64,000 nt of DNA. It comes from Beijerinckiaceae bacterium. GTDB lineage: Bacteria > Pseudomonadota > Alphaproteobacteria > Rhizobiales > Beijerinckiaceae. The notes beneath the pieces are model-generated. The model had not been told where the DNA came from and did not search any database. It saw only the letters and a program-made list of their open reading frames with translations. Position 1 is the first letter of the stretch; each line of letters begins with the position of its first letter. Position numbers and translations under genes: made by a program. Positions 45,198 to 53,988 of the stretch are shown here, in pieces. Location of the stretch: positions 2,356,001-2,420,000 of the forward strand of contig CP024846.1 in NCBI GenBank assembly GCA_004564215.1, in the 5' to 3' direction.

Positions 45198-47024
45198 TTA
45201 TTCTGCGGCCGCGGTCTCGCCGTTTCTGAGCGCCGCCGCGCCGGTTTCGAACTGAAGCTTGGCGAGGCGCGCGTAAAGCCCATCCTTGGCGACAAGGGTC
45301 TGATGGGTGCCTTCCTCGATCAGCCGGCCATTGTCGAGGACCAGAATACGGTCGGCTTCGAGGACCGTGGCGAGGCGATGCGCGATGACCAGCGTCGTTC
45401 GCTCCGACATCACTTTTTCCAGCGCGGCCTGGACCATAACTTCATTTTCCGAATCGAGCGCCGAGGTCGCTTCGTCGAGAAGCAGCACCGGCGCCTCCTG
45501 CAAAATCGCCCGTGCGATGGCAATCCGCTGGCGCTGCCCGCCCGACAAGGTCACGCCGCGCTCGCCGGCGCGGGTCTCATATCCCTCCGGCAAGGCTTGG
45601 ATGAATTCGTCGGCGGCGGCACGCTTGGCGGCGTGGCGCACCGCTTCGTCGCTCGCCTCGGGCGCGCCATAGCGGATATTGTCGGCGATCGAGGCCGCGA
45701 AAATCACCGCATCCTGCGGCACGCTCTTGATCCGCCGCCGCAATTCCACCGGGTCCACGGTTTTGATGTCCACGCCGTCGAGCAGAATGCGGCCGGCCGT
45801 GGGATCGTAGAACCGCGACAGAAGCTGGAACAAAGTGGTCTTTCCGGCGCCCGAAGGCCCGACGATGGCGACGGTTTCGCCGGCGGCAATCTTGAATGAA
45901 AGATTGTGGAGGGCGGGATCTCCCGGCCTGCTCTCATACGCGAAATCGACGTTCTCGAACGCGATCTCGCCCCGCGCGGGCACGGGAAGGGCTGCGGCCG
46001 GGACCGGCGCCACGATTTTCGGCTGCAGCGCGAGAATTTCAGCAAGCCGGCCGGCCGCGCCGCCCGCCGCGGAAACTTCACCCCATACTTGGCTCAATTC
46101 GCTCAAGGCGCTCGCGGCCAAAATTGCGTAAAGCACGAATTGCGACAAGAGACCGCCCGTCATGCGGCCGGCGAGAACGTCTTGGGCGCCAAACCAAAGC
46201 ACGCCGACAATGCTCGCGACCACAAGAAAGATGACCACGATCGTGAGCCGTGCGCGCGCGGCCGACGCATTCCGGGCGGCGCGATAGGCTTCTTCCACGG
46301 CGGCACCGAACCGACGGCCGGTCGCGGGCTCGGCGCCAAACGCCTGCATGACGCGGACCGCGCCGAGGCTTTCGGCGGCATAGGAGCTGGCCTCTGCGAG
46401 CGTATCCTGCGCGGTGCGGGACCTTTTGCGAACCAGCCGGCCGGAGGCGACCAGCGGCAGGACGATAATCGGAATGGCGATGAGCACCGCAGCGGACAGT
46501 TTTGGGCTCGTGTACACCATCAGACCGATCGCGCCGGCAAACAGGAAGAAATTGCGCAGCGCGAGGGCGGCCGTAGCGCCGAAGGCGGATTTCATCTGGG
46601 TTGTGTCGGCGGTGAGACGGGACAAAAGCTCACCGGTTTGCGCGGTATCGTAAAACTCCGCGTCGAGCCGGCAAAGATGCCGGAAGACATCCGTCCGGAG
46701 GTCGGCCACGACTCGCTCGCCGAGCGTCGTCACGAAATAAAACCGCGACCCCGAAGCCAAAGCGAGAACGGCGGCAACCGCGATGAGACCGAGAAAGTAG
46801 GTGTTGATTAATCCTGCGCTCCCGGCATCGAAGCCGAAGTCGATCATGCGTCTTATGGCCAGCGGGACCGCCAAGGTCGCCGCCGCCGCCAGAGTCACGG
46901 CGAGCAGGGCTCCCGCGATCCGCGGCTTATAACGCAACACATAAGGGATGAGCTGCAACAGGGCGCGCGGCGAAGGCTTTTGCTTTGCTTCGAGAGTTTG
47001 GGTCGCGGGGGCAGGTTCTGTCAT
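45198..47024 (-). CDS. ABC exporter half-transporter (MsbA-like, fused membrane and ATPase domains)
   Basis: 608-residue homodimer-type exporter. Six membrane helices in residues 30-330 (TVAL-rich segments and the QTGELLSRLTADTTQMKS intracellular loop) precede the ATPase. Walker A is VGPSGAGKTTL, the Q-loop is SVPQDAVIFAASIADNI, the signature LSGGQRQRIAIARA, Walker B VLLLDEATSALD and the H-loop VIAHRLATV. The family includes lipid A flippase MsbA and multidrug exporters. Its divergence from the hopanoid operon makes a lipid substrate attractive, but that is inference. A Pro/Ala-rich linker precedes the ATPase domain. Confidence 0.88.
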   Translation of the reverse strand: MTEPAPATQTLEAKQKPSPRALLQLIPYVLRYKPRIAGALLAVTLAAAATLAVPLAIRRMIDFGFDAGSAGLINTYFLGLIAVAAVLALASGSRFYFVTTLGERVVADLRTDVFRHLCRLDAEFYDTAQTGELLSRLTADTTQMKSAFGATAALALRNFFLFAGAIGLMVYTSPKLSAAVLIAIPIIVLPLVASGRLVRKRSRTAQDTLAEASSYAAESLGAVRVMQAFGAEPATGRRFGAAVEEAYRAARNASAARARLTIVVIFLVVASIVGVLWFGAQDVLAGRMTGGLLSQFVLYAILAASALSELSQVWGEVSAAGGAAGRLAEILALQPKIVAPVPAAALPVPARGEIAFENVDFAYESRPGDPALHNLSFKIAAGETVAIVGPSGAGKTTLFQLLSRFYDPTAGRILLDGVDIKTVDPVELRRRIKSVPQDAVIFAASIADNIRYGAPEASDEAVRHAAKRAAADEFIQALPEGYETRAGERGVTLSGGQRQRIAIARAILQEAPVLLLDEATSALDSENEVMVQAALEKVMSERTTLVIAHRLATVLEADRILVLDNGRLIEEGTHQTLVAKDGLYARLAKLQFETGAAALRNGETAAAE

Positions 47025-47298
47025 TACATACGATACGAAAATCTCGCGCTATAAGCGGATCGGGTTACGGAAGCTGCGGTCGAGTTGGACTTCACATGTC
47101 GAGATTGTAGAAAATGCGCATGGAAACCCGAATTCTGCCCTCTCGGCTCGCCGATGATGGCTCCACATGCACCGAGACCTCCTCCAGGCGCAATTAAAAA
47201 ATGTCCGAGTCGGCGGATTGCTGAAAAACAACAATAAGTGATATTCCCCGCCTGTCGCGGCAATGTGGGTCGCACCGAGCAAGCAAGGGCGCAATAGA

Positions 47299-48297
47299 GT
47301 GGCGGAAGACAAGGTTTTGGTCACGGGCGCTTCGGGATTCGTTGGGTCCGCCGTGGCCCATGCGCTGGTCAAATCCGGCTATTCGGTCCGGGCGCTCCTG
47401 CGGCCAACCAGCAATCGTACCAATCTCGCCGATCTCGATATCGCCATCGCCGAAGGCGATATGTGCGAGCCGGCCTCTGTGGCGCGGGCGATGAAGGGCG
47501 TGCGTTTTTTGTTCCATGTCGCCGCCGATTATCGCCTCTGGGCGCGCAATCCGCACGAAATCTTGCGGAACAATCAAGAAGGGACGCGGCTTTTGATGCA
47601 GGCGGCGCTGGCGGCCGGCGTCGAACGGATCGTCTACACCAGCAGCGTGGCGACCATCGCCTGCGCAAAAGATGGCGGGATTGCCGATGAAACCACGCCG
47701 CTTGGCGAATCGAAGGCGATCGGGGCCTATAAGCGCAGCAAGGTCGTCGCCGAGCAGATCGTCGAGTCGATGATCGCCAAGGATCGCTTGCCGGCGGTGA
47801 TCGTCCATCCCGCGGCGCCGATCGGTCCGCGCGACATCAAGCCGACGCCGACCGGCCGGATTATCGTCGAGGCCGCGTCAGGCCGGATCCCGGCCTATGT
47901 CGATACCGGTCTCAATCTTGTCCATGTCGACGATGTCGCGAGCGGCCATCTGGCCGCCTTGCAGCGAGGTAAAACCGGCGAACATTATATTTTGGGGGGC
48001 CAAAACGTCGCACTTGCCGAATTTTTGAGCCAGATCGCATTGATGTGCGGGCGTAATCCGCCCAAACTTCGTCTCTCGCGCGCCGTGGTGTATCCAATTG
48101 CTTTCGCGGCGGAAGCCATGGCACATGTGACCCGGCGCGAGCCTTTCGTGACCATTGATGGATTACGGATGTCGAAGCAGCGCATGTTTTTCAGTTCGGC
48201 GAAAGCCGAACGCGATCTGGGTTACAAGGCGAGACCCTATCCCGAAGCGCTCAGCGAGGCTTTGGAGTGGTTCCGTCATCATGGCCATTTGCGATGA
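47299..48297 (+). CDS. hpnA: Hopanoid-associated sugar epimerase HpnA
   Basis: 332-residue extended short-chain dehydrogenase. The NAD(P)-binding loop is KVLVTGASGFVGSAV; the catalytic Tyr-x3-Lys is in IGAYKRSKVVAEQI; the Ser partner is in YTSSVATI. HpnA is linked to sugar modification of the hopanoid head group, though its exact step is unsettled. GTG 47299 gives the family-typical start; ATG 47263 would add 12 residues. Its stop overlaps the hpnC start by 4 bases. The frequent partner hpnB (glycosyltransferase) is missing. Confidence 0.92.
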   Translation: MAEDKVLVTGASGFVGSAVAHALVKSGYSVRALLRPTSNRTNLADLDIAIAEGDMCEPASVARAMKGVRFLFHVAADYRLWARNPHEILRNNQEGTRLLMQAALAAGVERIVYTSSVATIACAKDGGIADETTPLGESKAIGAYKRSKVVAEQIVESMIAKDRLPAVIVHPAAPIGPRDIKPTPTGRIIVEAASGRIPAYVDTGLNLVHVDDVASGHLAALQRGKTGEHYILGGQNVALAEFLSQIALMCGRNPPKLRLSRAVVYPIAFAAEAMAHVTRREPFVTIDGLRMSKQRMFFSSAKAERDLGYKARPYPEALSEALEWFRHHGHLR

Positions 48298-49172
48298 CAA
48301 TGGGCTTGCCGGACCAACCATCCAAGACCCACCGGGGCGAGAACTTTCCGGTCGCCTCGATGCTGATTGCGCAAAAGCATCGGGCCATCATCCTTGCCTA
48401 TTATCAATTCGCGCGGGGCGCCGATGATGTTGCGGACAATGTTTCGCTCGCGCCTGACGCCAAACTTGCCGGGCTCGACCTTTTCGAGGCCACGCTGACC
48501 GGCCGCAGCGACGCCGTGAGCGCCGCCCTGCCGCTCCGCGCGGCGCTCGCCGAGCGAGGGCTTTCACCGCGTCATGCGCTCGATCTTCTGCGAGCCTTTC
48601 GGATGGACGCAATCAAGCACCGCTATGCGAGTTGGGCCGAACTGATGGATTATTGCGCCTATTCGGCGGCTCCCGTCGGCCGGTTCGTCCTCGACGTCCA
48701 TGGCGAAAGCGAAGCGACCTGGCCGGCCTCCGACGCGCTTTGCGCGGCCCTTCAGGTCATTAACCATTTGCAAGATTGCGCCGCCGACTATCGCAGGCTC
48801 GATCGGGTTTATATCCCGCAGGATGTGCTTGCCGCTCAAGGCATTGGCGTCGCGGAGCTCGACGCGGCAAAGGCCTCGCCGGCCTTGCGCGCGGCCCTGC
48901 ATGCCGTCGCCGTGCGCAATGCGTCGCTGATCGAACTGGGTCAATGCCTGCCGAGCCAGGTTCGCGATTTCCGCCTTTGTCTGGAGACTGCCGTCATCGC
49001 GCGACTGGCGCGCAGACTCAATTCTTTGTTGCTGGAGCGCGATCCCCTCAGTGAGCGGGTCCATTTGAACAAGGCCGGCTTTCTCGGCTGGTCCGGTCTC
49101 GGCGTTCTCGAGGGATTGCTGGCCTTCATGGGCTCCGCACGAGCCCCGGTGACAAACAGCGGTGGCGCATGA
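48294..49172 (+). CDS. hpnC: Hydroxysqualene synthase HpnC
   Basis: 292-residue trans-isoprenyl diphosphate synthase fold. In the bacterial three-step route it converts presqualene diphosphate to hydroxysqualene. Aspartate-rich sites are QFARGADDVADN and VINHLQDCAADYRRLD; GENFPVASMLIAQKHR at the N-terminus is typical of HpnC. Starts with ATGA overlapping the hpnA stop and ends in another ATGA overlap with hpnD, so the genes are translationally coupled. Confidence 0.94.
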   Translation: MTMGLPDQPSKTHRGENFPVASMLIAQKHRAIILAYYQFARGADDVADNVSLAPDAKLAGLDLFEATLTGRSDAVSAALPLRAALAERGLSPRHALDLLRAFRMDAIKHRYASWAELMDYCAYSAAPVGRFVLDVHGESEATWPASDALCAALQVINHLQDCAADYRRLDRVYIPQDVLAAQGIGVAELDAAKASPALRAALHAVAVRNASLIELGQCLPSQVRDFRLCLETAVIARLARRLNSLLLERDPLSERVHLNKAGFLGWSGLGVLEGLLAFMGSARAPVTNSGGA

Positions 49173-50008
49173 ACGGCGCGGCCGACGCGTCGGTAAGCGC
49201 GCGGGGCAGCTCGTTCAATGCCGCCATGCGCATTCTTCCCCGTCCGCGCCGGGAAGCGATGTTCGAGATCTATTCCTTTTGCCGTGCCGTCGACGATATC
49301 GCCGACGAGGCCGGCCCGCGCCAGGCCCGCAAGGCGGCGCTGGCCAAATGGCGCAGCGATATCGACGCGCTCTATGCCGGCCAACCCGCGCCCGAACAAG
49401 CACCAGCAAGCCTGCGCGGTCTCGCCCGCGCGATCCACGCCTTCGGCCTGCGCCGCGAGGATTTTCACGCCATCATCGATGGGATGGAGATGGATGTCGA
49501 GGAGGACATACAGGCGCCTGACTTGGCGACCCTCGACCTTTATTGCGACCGCGTGGCGAGCGCGGTCGGGCGTCTTTCGGTGAAAGTTTTCGGTCTGCCG
49601 CAGCCGGAAGGACACCTCCTCGCGCATCATCTTGGCCGCGCGCTCCAGCTGACCAACATCTTGCGCGATCTCGACGAAGACGCGGTCATCGGTCGGCTCT
49701 ATCTGCCGCGTGAGGATTTGTCGGCGGCCGGCATCGGCGTGAGGGAGCCGCGCGCGGTCATGGCTCATCCGGCGTTGGGCCAAGCCTGCGCGCCGACCAT
49801 TGCGCGGGCGCAGGGCCATTTCGGTGCGGCGCGCAGCATTATGGCGCGATGTTCGCGCCAGAGCGTTCGCGCACCCCGAATCATGGGCGAAGTCTATCAG
49901 GCCATTCTCATTCGCCTGATCGAACGCGGCTTCGAGCCGCCACGCCAACGGATCCGGACGCCGCGCCATCGCGTTTTCCTGGCGTTGGTGCGCTATGGCC
50001 TGTTCTGA
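49169..50008 (+). CDS. hpnD: Presqualene diphosphate synthase HpnD
   Basis: 279-residue squalene/phytoene synthase family enzyme joining two farnesyl diphosphates into presqualene diphosphate. First aspartate motif YSFCRAVDDIADE and second LTNILRDLDEDAVIGRLYLP, the latter being the standard squalene/phytoene synthase signature. N-terminal SSFNAAMRILPRPRREAM is typical. ATGA overlap with hpnC and a TGATG overlap with hpnE show tight coupling of all three enzymes. Confidence 0.95.
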   Translation: MNGAADASVSARGSSFNAAMRILPRPRREAMFEIYSFCRAVDDIADEAGPRQARKAALAKWRSDIDALYAGQPAPEQAPASLRGLARAIHAFGLRREDFHAIIDGMEMDVEEDIQAPDLATLDLYCDRVASAVGRLSVKVFGLPQPEGHLLAHHLGRALQLTNILRDLDEDAVIGRLYLPREDLSAAGIGVREPRAVMAHPALGQACAPTIARAQGHFGAARSIMARCSRQSVRAPRIMGEVYQAILIRLIERGFEPPRQRIRTPRHRVFLALVRYGLF

Positions 50009-51261
50009 TGCGTAACCCGGTGGTGCACGTCATCGGTGCCGGGCTTGCCGGGCTTGCCGCGGCCGTTCGCCTTGCGGGGGGAACGCACGAAATCGTGCTG
50101 CACGAGGCCGCGCGGCAGGCGGGTGGGCGCTGCCGTTCCTATTTCGATCCGGCCCTTGGGATGATGATCGACAATGGCAATCATTTGCTGTTGTCCGGCA
50201 ATCATGATGCGCGGAGCTTTCTGGCCGCCATCGGCAGCGAAGACCAGTTGGTTGGGCCGCCCGAAGCTGATTTCGAGTTTATCGATCTCAAATCCAAATT
50301 GCGCTGGCGGGTGCGGCCGAACGCCGGCCCGCTTGCCTGGTGGATTTTTTCCAACCGGCGACGGGTACCGGACACCGGCTGGCTTGATTATCTGGCTCTC
50401 CTGCGCCTCTTGGTCCCCGGCAAGGACAGCCCGATCAGCGCGGTCATGCGCTGCGATGGACCGCTCTATGAACGGTTGTGGCGGCCGTTTCTTCTTGCCG
50501 CCTTGAACACTGAGCCTTCCGAAGGATCTTCGCATCTTGCCGCCGCGGTGGTGCGCGAAACTCTCGCCAAGGGAGGAAATGCCTGCCGTCCGCTCGTCGC
50601 CGCGCAAGGGCTCGGTGCAGCCTTTATCGAGCCGGCGCTGAATTTTCTTGTCGAGCGCGGCGCCAAGATTTGCCTTGACCATCGGCTGCGGCGGATCGAT
50701 TTCGCCGCCGGCCGCGCCACTAGCCTCGATTTCGGCGAAAGCTCGTTGCGGCTCGACCCCGGAGATCAGGTGATTCTCGCGGTTCCCCCTTATGTTGCAC
50801 GGGAGCTCGTGCCGGGTTTGAACGCGCCTGATGCTTATCGGGCCATCGTCAATGCTCATTTCAAAATCAGCCCGCCGGATGGTTTTCCCGCAATTCTCGG
50901 AGTTGTGAACGGGAGCATCGAATGGGTTTTCGCCTTCCCGGATCGCCTCTCGGTCACAATTAGCGGCGCCGACCGGCTTCTCGACGTCGCGCGCGAAAAA
51001 CTCGCCGAGGACATATGGGCGGAAGTGGCAGAAGTGACACAGATTGAAAAGCCGCTGCCGCCATGGCAGATCATCAAGGAAAAGCGGGCGACCTTTGCGG
51101 CAACCGTTCACGAAAACGCGAAGCGCCCCGAAGCGGAAACGGCCTATACTAATCTGGTGCTTGCCGGCGATTGGACCGCGACGGGACTGCCGGCGACGAT
51201 CGAAGGTGCGATCCGTTCCGGCCATCGCGCGGCCAAGCATATCAGGGATCGCAGGAAGTAA
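50008..51261 (+). CDS. hpnE: Hydroxysqualene dehydroxylase HpnE
   Basis: 417-residue FAD-dependent amine-oxidase-like enzyme reducing hydroxysqualene to squalene. The dinucleotide loop is VIGAGLAGLAAAVRLAGG, followed by GGRCRSYFD; a C-terminal LAGDWTATGLPATIEGAIRS is the typical FAD-contact motif. The start ATG 50008 shares one base with the hpnD stop. Upstream in-frame sequence to 49849 is hpnD antiphase and rejected. Thirteen bases separate it from shc. Confidence 0.95.
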   Translation: MRNPVVHVIGAGLAGLAAAVRLAGGTHEIVLHEAARQAGGRCRSYFDPALGMMIDNGNHLLLSGNHDARSFLAAIGSEDQLVGPPEADFEFIDLKSKLRWRVRPNAGPLAWWIFSNRRRVPDTGWLDYLALLRLLVPGKDSPISAVMRCDGPLYERLWRPFLLAALNTEPSEGSSHLAAAVVRETLAKGGNACRPLVAAQGLGAAFIEPALNFLVERGAKICLDHRLRRIDFAAGRATSLDFGESSLRLDPGDQVILAVPPYVARELVPGLNAPDAYRAIVNAHFKISPPDGFPAILGVVNGSIEWVFAFPDRLSVTISGADRLLDVAREKLAEDIWAEVAEVTQIEKPLPPWQIIKEKRATFAATVHENAKRPEAETAYTNLVLAGDWTATGLPATIEGAIRSGHRAAKHIRDRRK

Positions 51262-51274
51262 AGGAACGGATTAG

Positions 51275-53257
51275 GTGGAAGATGGGGTTGCCTTGAAGGG
51301 TGTGACGGACGGTGGTGCCACGGCAGACCTCGATCTCGCGGACGTCGAACGGGGAATCGCCCGGGCGAAACAAGCGCTGTTGGCCGTGCAGCGACCGGAT
51401 GGGCATTTCGTCTTCGAGCTGGAAGCGGATGTTTCCATTCCCGCCGAATATATTCTTTTCAAGCATTTGTTGGGCGAGCCGGTCGACGCTCTACTCGAAG
51501 CCAAGTTCGCGGTCTATCTGCGTCGCCACCAAGCCGCTCATGACGGCTGGCCGCTGTTCACCGATGGGGCCTATAATCTCAGCAGCAGCGTAAAGGCCTA
51601 TTTTGCGCTGAAGACCATCGGCGATTCACCCGACGCCGACCACATGCGGCGGGCGCGAGCTGCCATCCTGGCCCATGGCGGGGCCGCCAACACCAATGTC
51701 TTCACGCGGTCCTTGCTGGCCATATTCGGCGCGGTGCCCTGGCGCAGCGTGCCGGTGATGCCCGTCGAAATCATGCTGTTGCCGCGCTGGTTCCCGTTTC
51801 ACGTGACCAAAATCTCCTATTGGGGCCGCACGGTTCTGATCCCTCTGATGGTCGTGAATGCCCTGAAACCGCGGGCGGTCAATCCGCGGAACCTCTCGAT
51901 TGACGAGCTCTTCGTCGAACCGCCGGACCAGGTTCGCCACTGGCCGGGCGCGCCCCACCAGAAATTTCCCTGGACGTCCCTGTTTGCTGGCATCGACAAA
52001 GTTTTGCGGGTGGCCGAGCCTTACTTCCCAAAAAAATTACGCGGGCGGGCCATTGATAAGGCGGTTGCCTTTGTCGAGGAACGGTTGAACGGAGAAAACG
52101 GGCTTGGCGCGATCTATCCCGCCATGGCTTACTCCGTCCTGATGTATTGGGTGCTAGGGATCCCCAAAACCGACCCGAGGATCGTCCAGGTTCTGAACGC
52201 AATCGACAAACTCCGCGTCGTCGGCGACGAAGAGGCTTATTGCCAGCCTTGCGTTTCGCCAGTCTGGGATACGGGGCTTGCCTGCCATGCGTTGATGGAA
52301 GCGGGCGGGGAGGAAACGGCCCCGCGCGTTCGCGCCGCGCTCGACTGGCTCAAGCCTCTGCAAGTGACGGACATTGCCGGCGATTGGTCGGTGCAACGGC
52401 CTCATGTCCGGCCGGGCGGATGGGCGTTTCAATATGCCAATGCCTATTATCCGGACCTCGATGACACCGCGGTTGTCGCAATGGCGATGGACCGCGCCGG
52501 TGGCGAGGGAGCGGCTTACCAGGGGTCGATTGCCCGGGCGCGCGAATGGATCGAAGGCCTGCAGAGCGCCAATGGCGGCTGGGGCGCGTTCGACTCCGAA
52601 AACGACCGGGAATATCTGAATTACATCCCCTTTGCCGATCATGGCGCCTTGCTCGATCCGCCGACCGAAGATGTGACTGCACGCTGCCTTTCCATGCTGG
52701 GCCAACTCGGCGAAACGGCCGTTTCGAGCCCGGCGGTGGCGCGCGGGATCGATTATCTTCTTCGAACACAGCGATCCGACGGGAGCTGGTTCGGCCGCTG
52801 GGGCATGAACTACATCTACGGAACCTGGTCCGTTCTTTGCGCCCTGAATGCCGTCAAGTTCGATTTGCGCAGCGAACCGGTTCAGAAAGCCGTCGCCTGG
52901 CTCAAAAAGATCCAGAATGAAGATGGCGGGTGGGGCGAAGGGGGCGAGAGTTATGCAATGGACTACGCCGGCTATCGTCCCGCTCCGAGCACCTCGTCGC
53001 AGACGGCATGGGCTTTGCTTGGCCTGATGGCCGCCGGCATAGTGGATGATTTGGCGCTTACAGCTGGGACCCGCTACCTTGCGCGTTCTCAAGCGGAGGA
53101 TGGGTTTTGGAACGAAGAACGTTTCACCGCGACCGGGTTTCCCAGGGTCTTTTTCCTACGCTATCACGGCTACTCGAAATTCTTTCCGCTGTGGGCGATG
53201 GCACGCTACCGCAATCTCAAGAAGGGCAACCGGCATCCGGTGCTGGTGGGAATGTAG
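51275..53257 (+). CDS. shc: Squalene-hopene cyclase
   Basis: 660-residue class II terpene cyclase that folds squalene into hopene and hopanol at the inner membrane. The catalytic acid motif is DLDDTAV, with the DDTA Asp pair near residues 396-397. Multiple QW repeats are visible (SANGGWGAFDSEN, QRSDGSWFGRWG, QNEDGGWGEGGESY, QAEDGFWNEE). Start is GTG 51275 with AAGGAA about 9 bases upstream. It is also named hpnF. The C-terminal coding region overlaps the start region of hpnG. Confidence 0.96.
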   Translation: MEDGVALKGVTDGGATADLDLADVERGIARAKQALLAVQRPDGHFVFELEADVSIPAEYILFKHLLGEPVDALLEAKFAVYLRRHQAAHDGWPLFTDGAYNLSSSVKAYFALKTIGDSPDADHMRRARAAILAHGGAANTNVFTRSLLAIFGAVPWRSVPVMPVEIMLLPRWFPFHVTKISYWGRTVLIPLMVVNALKPRAVNPRNLSIDELFVEPPDQVRHWPGAPHQKFPWTSLFAGIDKVLRVAEPYFPKKLRGRAIDKAVAFVEERLNGENGLGAIYPAMAYSVLMYWVLGIPKTDPRIVQVLNAIDKLRVVGDEEAYCQPCVSPVWDTGLACHALMEAGGEETAPRVRAALDWLKPLQVTDIAGDWSVQRPHVRPGGWAFQYANAYYPDLDDTAVVAMAMDRAGGEGAAYQGSIARAREWIEGLQSANGGWGAFDSENDREYLNYIPFADHGALLDPPTEDVTARCLSMLGQLGETAVSSPAVARGIDYLLRTQRSDGSWFGRWGMNYIYGTWSVLCALNAVKFDLRSEPVQKAVAWLKKIQNEDGGWGEGGESYAMDYAGYRPAPSTSSQTAWALLGLMAAGIVDDLALTAGTRYLARSQAEDGFWNEERFTATGFPRVFFLRYHGYSKFFPLWAMARYRNLKKGNRHPVLVGM

Positions 53258-53988
53258 GCAGATCTCCCGTTATTGCGGTCACCGGCCTCAAGACCGAAGC
53301 AAGACTGATTGCGGGACCGCAGATTCGCGCCGTTTCGGGGGGCGGCGATGCCACTGGGCTTGCCCGCGCTTTGGAAGCGGCGGTTGCGAACAAGGCCTCG
53401 GCCATCATCAGTTTTGGGGTCGCGGGCGGGTTGAAGCCCGGCCTTGCGCCGGGCTCGAAACTCGTGGCACGCTCGATCGTCACGGAAGATGGCGACCTTT
53501 ATCATGGCGATCCGTTGTGGTCGCAGCGGCTCGCCATGATGCTCGGCGGCGCAACGATCGCCGATATAGCGGGGATCGACGCTCCGGTGGTGGGTCATGC
53601 CGATAAGCACGCCCTGCATCTCAAGACCGGCGCTCATGCCGCCGATATGGAGTCTCATATCGCAGCCCGGATCGCGGCCGCCCACAAGCTGCCCTTCGCC
53701 GCTTTTCGCGTGGTGGCCGACCCAGCGCATCGGCAATTGCCTCACGCCGCGCTGATTGCGATACGGCCGGATGGATCGCTTGCCTTCGGCGCGATCCTCG
53801 GATCGATCCTTCGCGATCCGCTTCAGGTTCCTCAATTGATGCGGACCGCGCGTGACGCCGCCGCGGCATTCAGGACTTTATTCCGCAGCCGAAAGCTGCT
53901 TGCTGGCTCGCTCGGTTTCCACGATTTCGGCGAGCTTTTGCTCGACCTGCCGCCCGAAGACATACTCAGCGGGCCGCTGCAAGTGTAA
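53191..53988 (+). CDS. hpnG: HpnG, hopanoid nucleosidase (adenosylhopane to ribosylhopane)
   Basis: Phosphorylase/nucleosidase-superfamily protein that removes adenine from adenosylhopane. Core motifs are VIAVTGLKTEARLIAGPQ, ASAIISFGVAGGLKPGLAPG, and GAHAADMESHIAARIA with the catalytic-type DMES. The reading frame has an awkward start: homologues begin close to VIAVTG (codons from 53269), but no ATG, GTG or TTG lies there. The nearest is GTG 53191, 66 bases inside shc, giving 265 residues; ATT 53272 is a speculative alternative. The C-terminus overlaps the convergent hpnH by 111 bases. Confidence 0.85.
   Translation: MGDGTLPQSQEGQPASGAGGNVGRSPVIAVTGLKTEARLIAGPQIRAVSGGGDATGLARALEAAVANKASAIISFGVAGGLKPGLAPGSKLVARSIVTEDGDLYHGDPLWSQRLAMMLGGATIADIAGIDAPVVGHADKHALHLKTGAHAADMESHIAARIAAAHKLPFAAFRVVADPAHRQLPHAALIAIRPDGSLAFGAILGSILRDPLQVPQLMRTARDAAAAFRTLFRSRKLLAGSLGFHDFGELLLDLPPEDILSGPLQV

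Noticed and set aside
48941-51240. Two minus-strand frames of 342 and 415 codons opposite hpnC, hpnD and hpnE
   Set aside because: Shadows of genes with clear catalytic motifs and tight overlap coupling.
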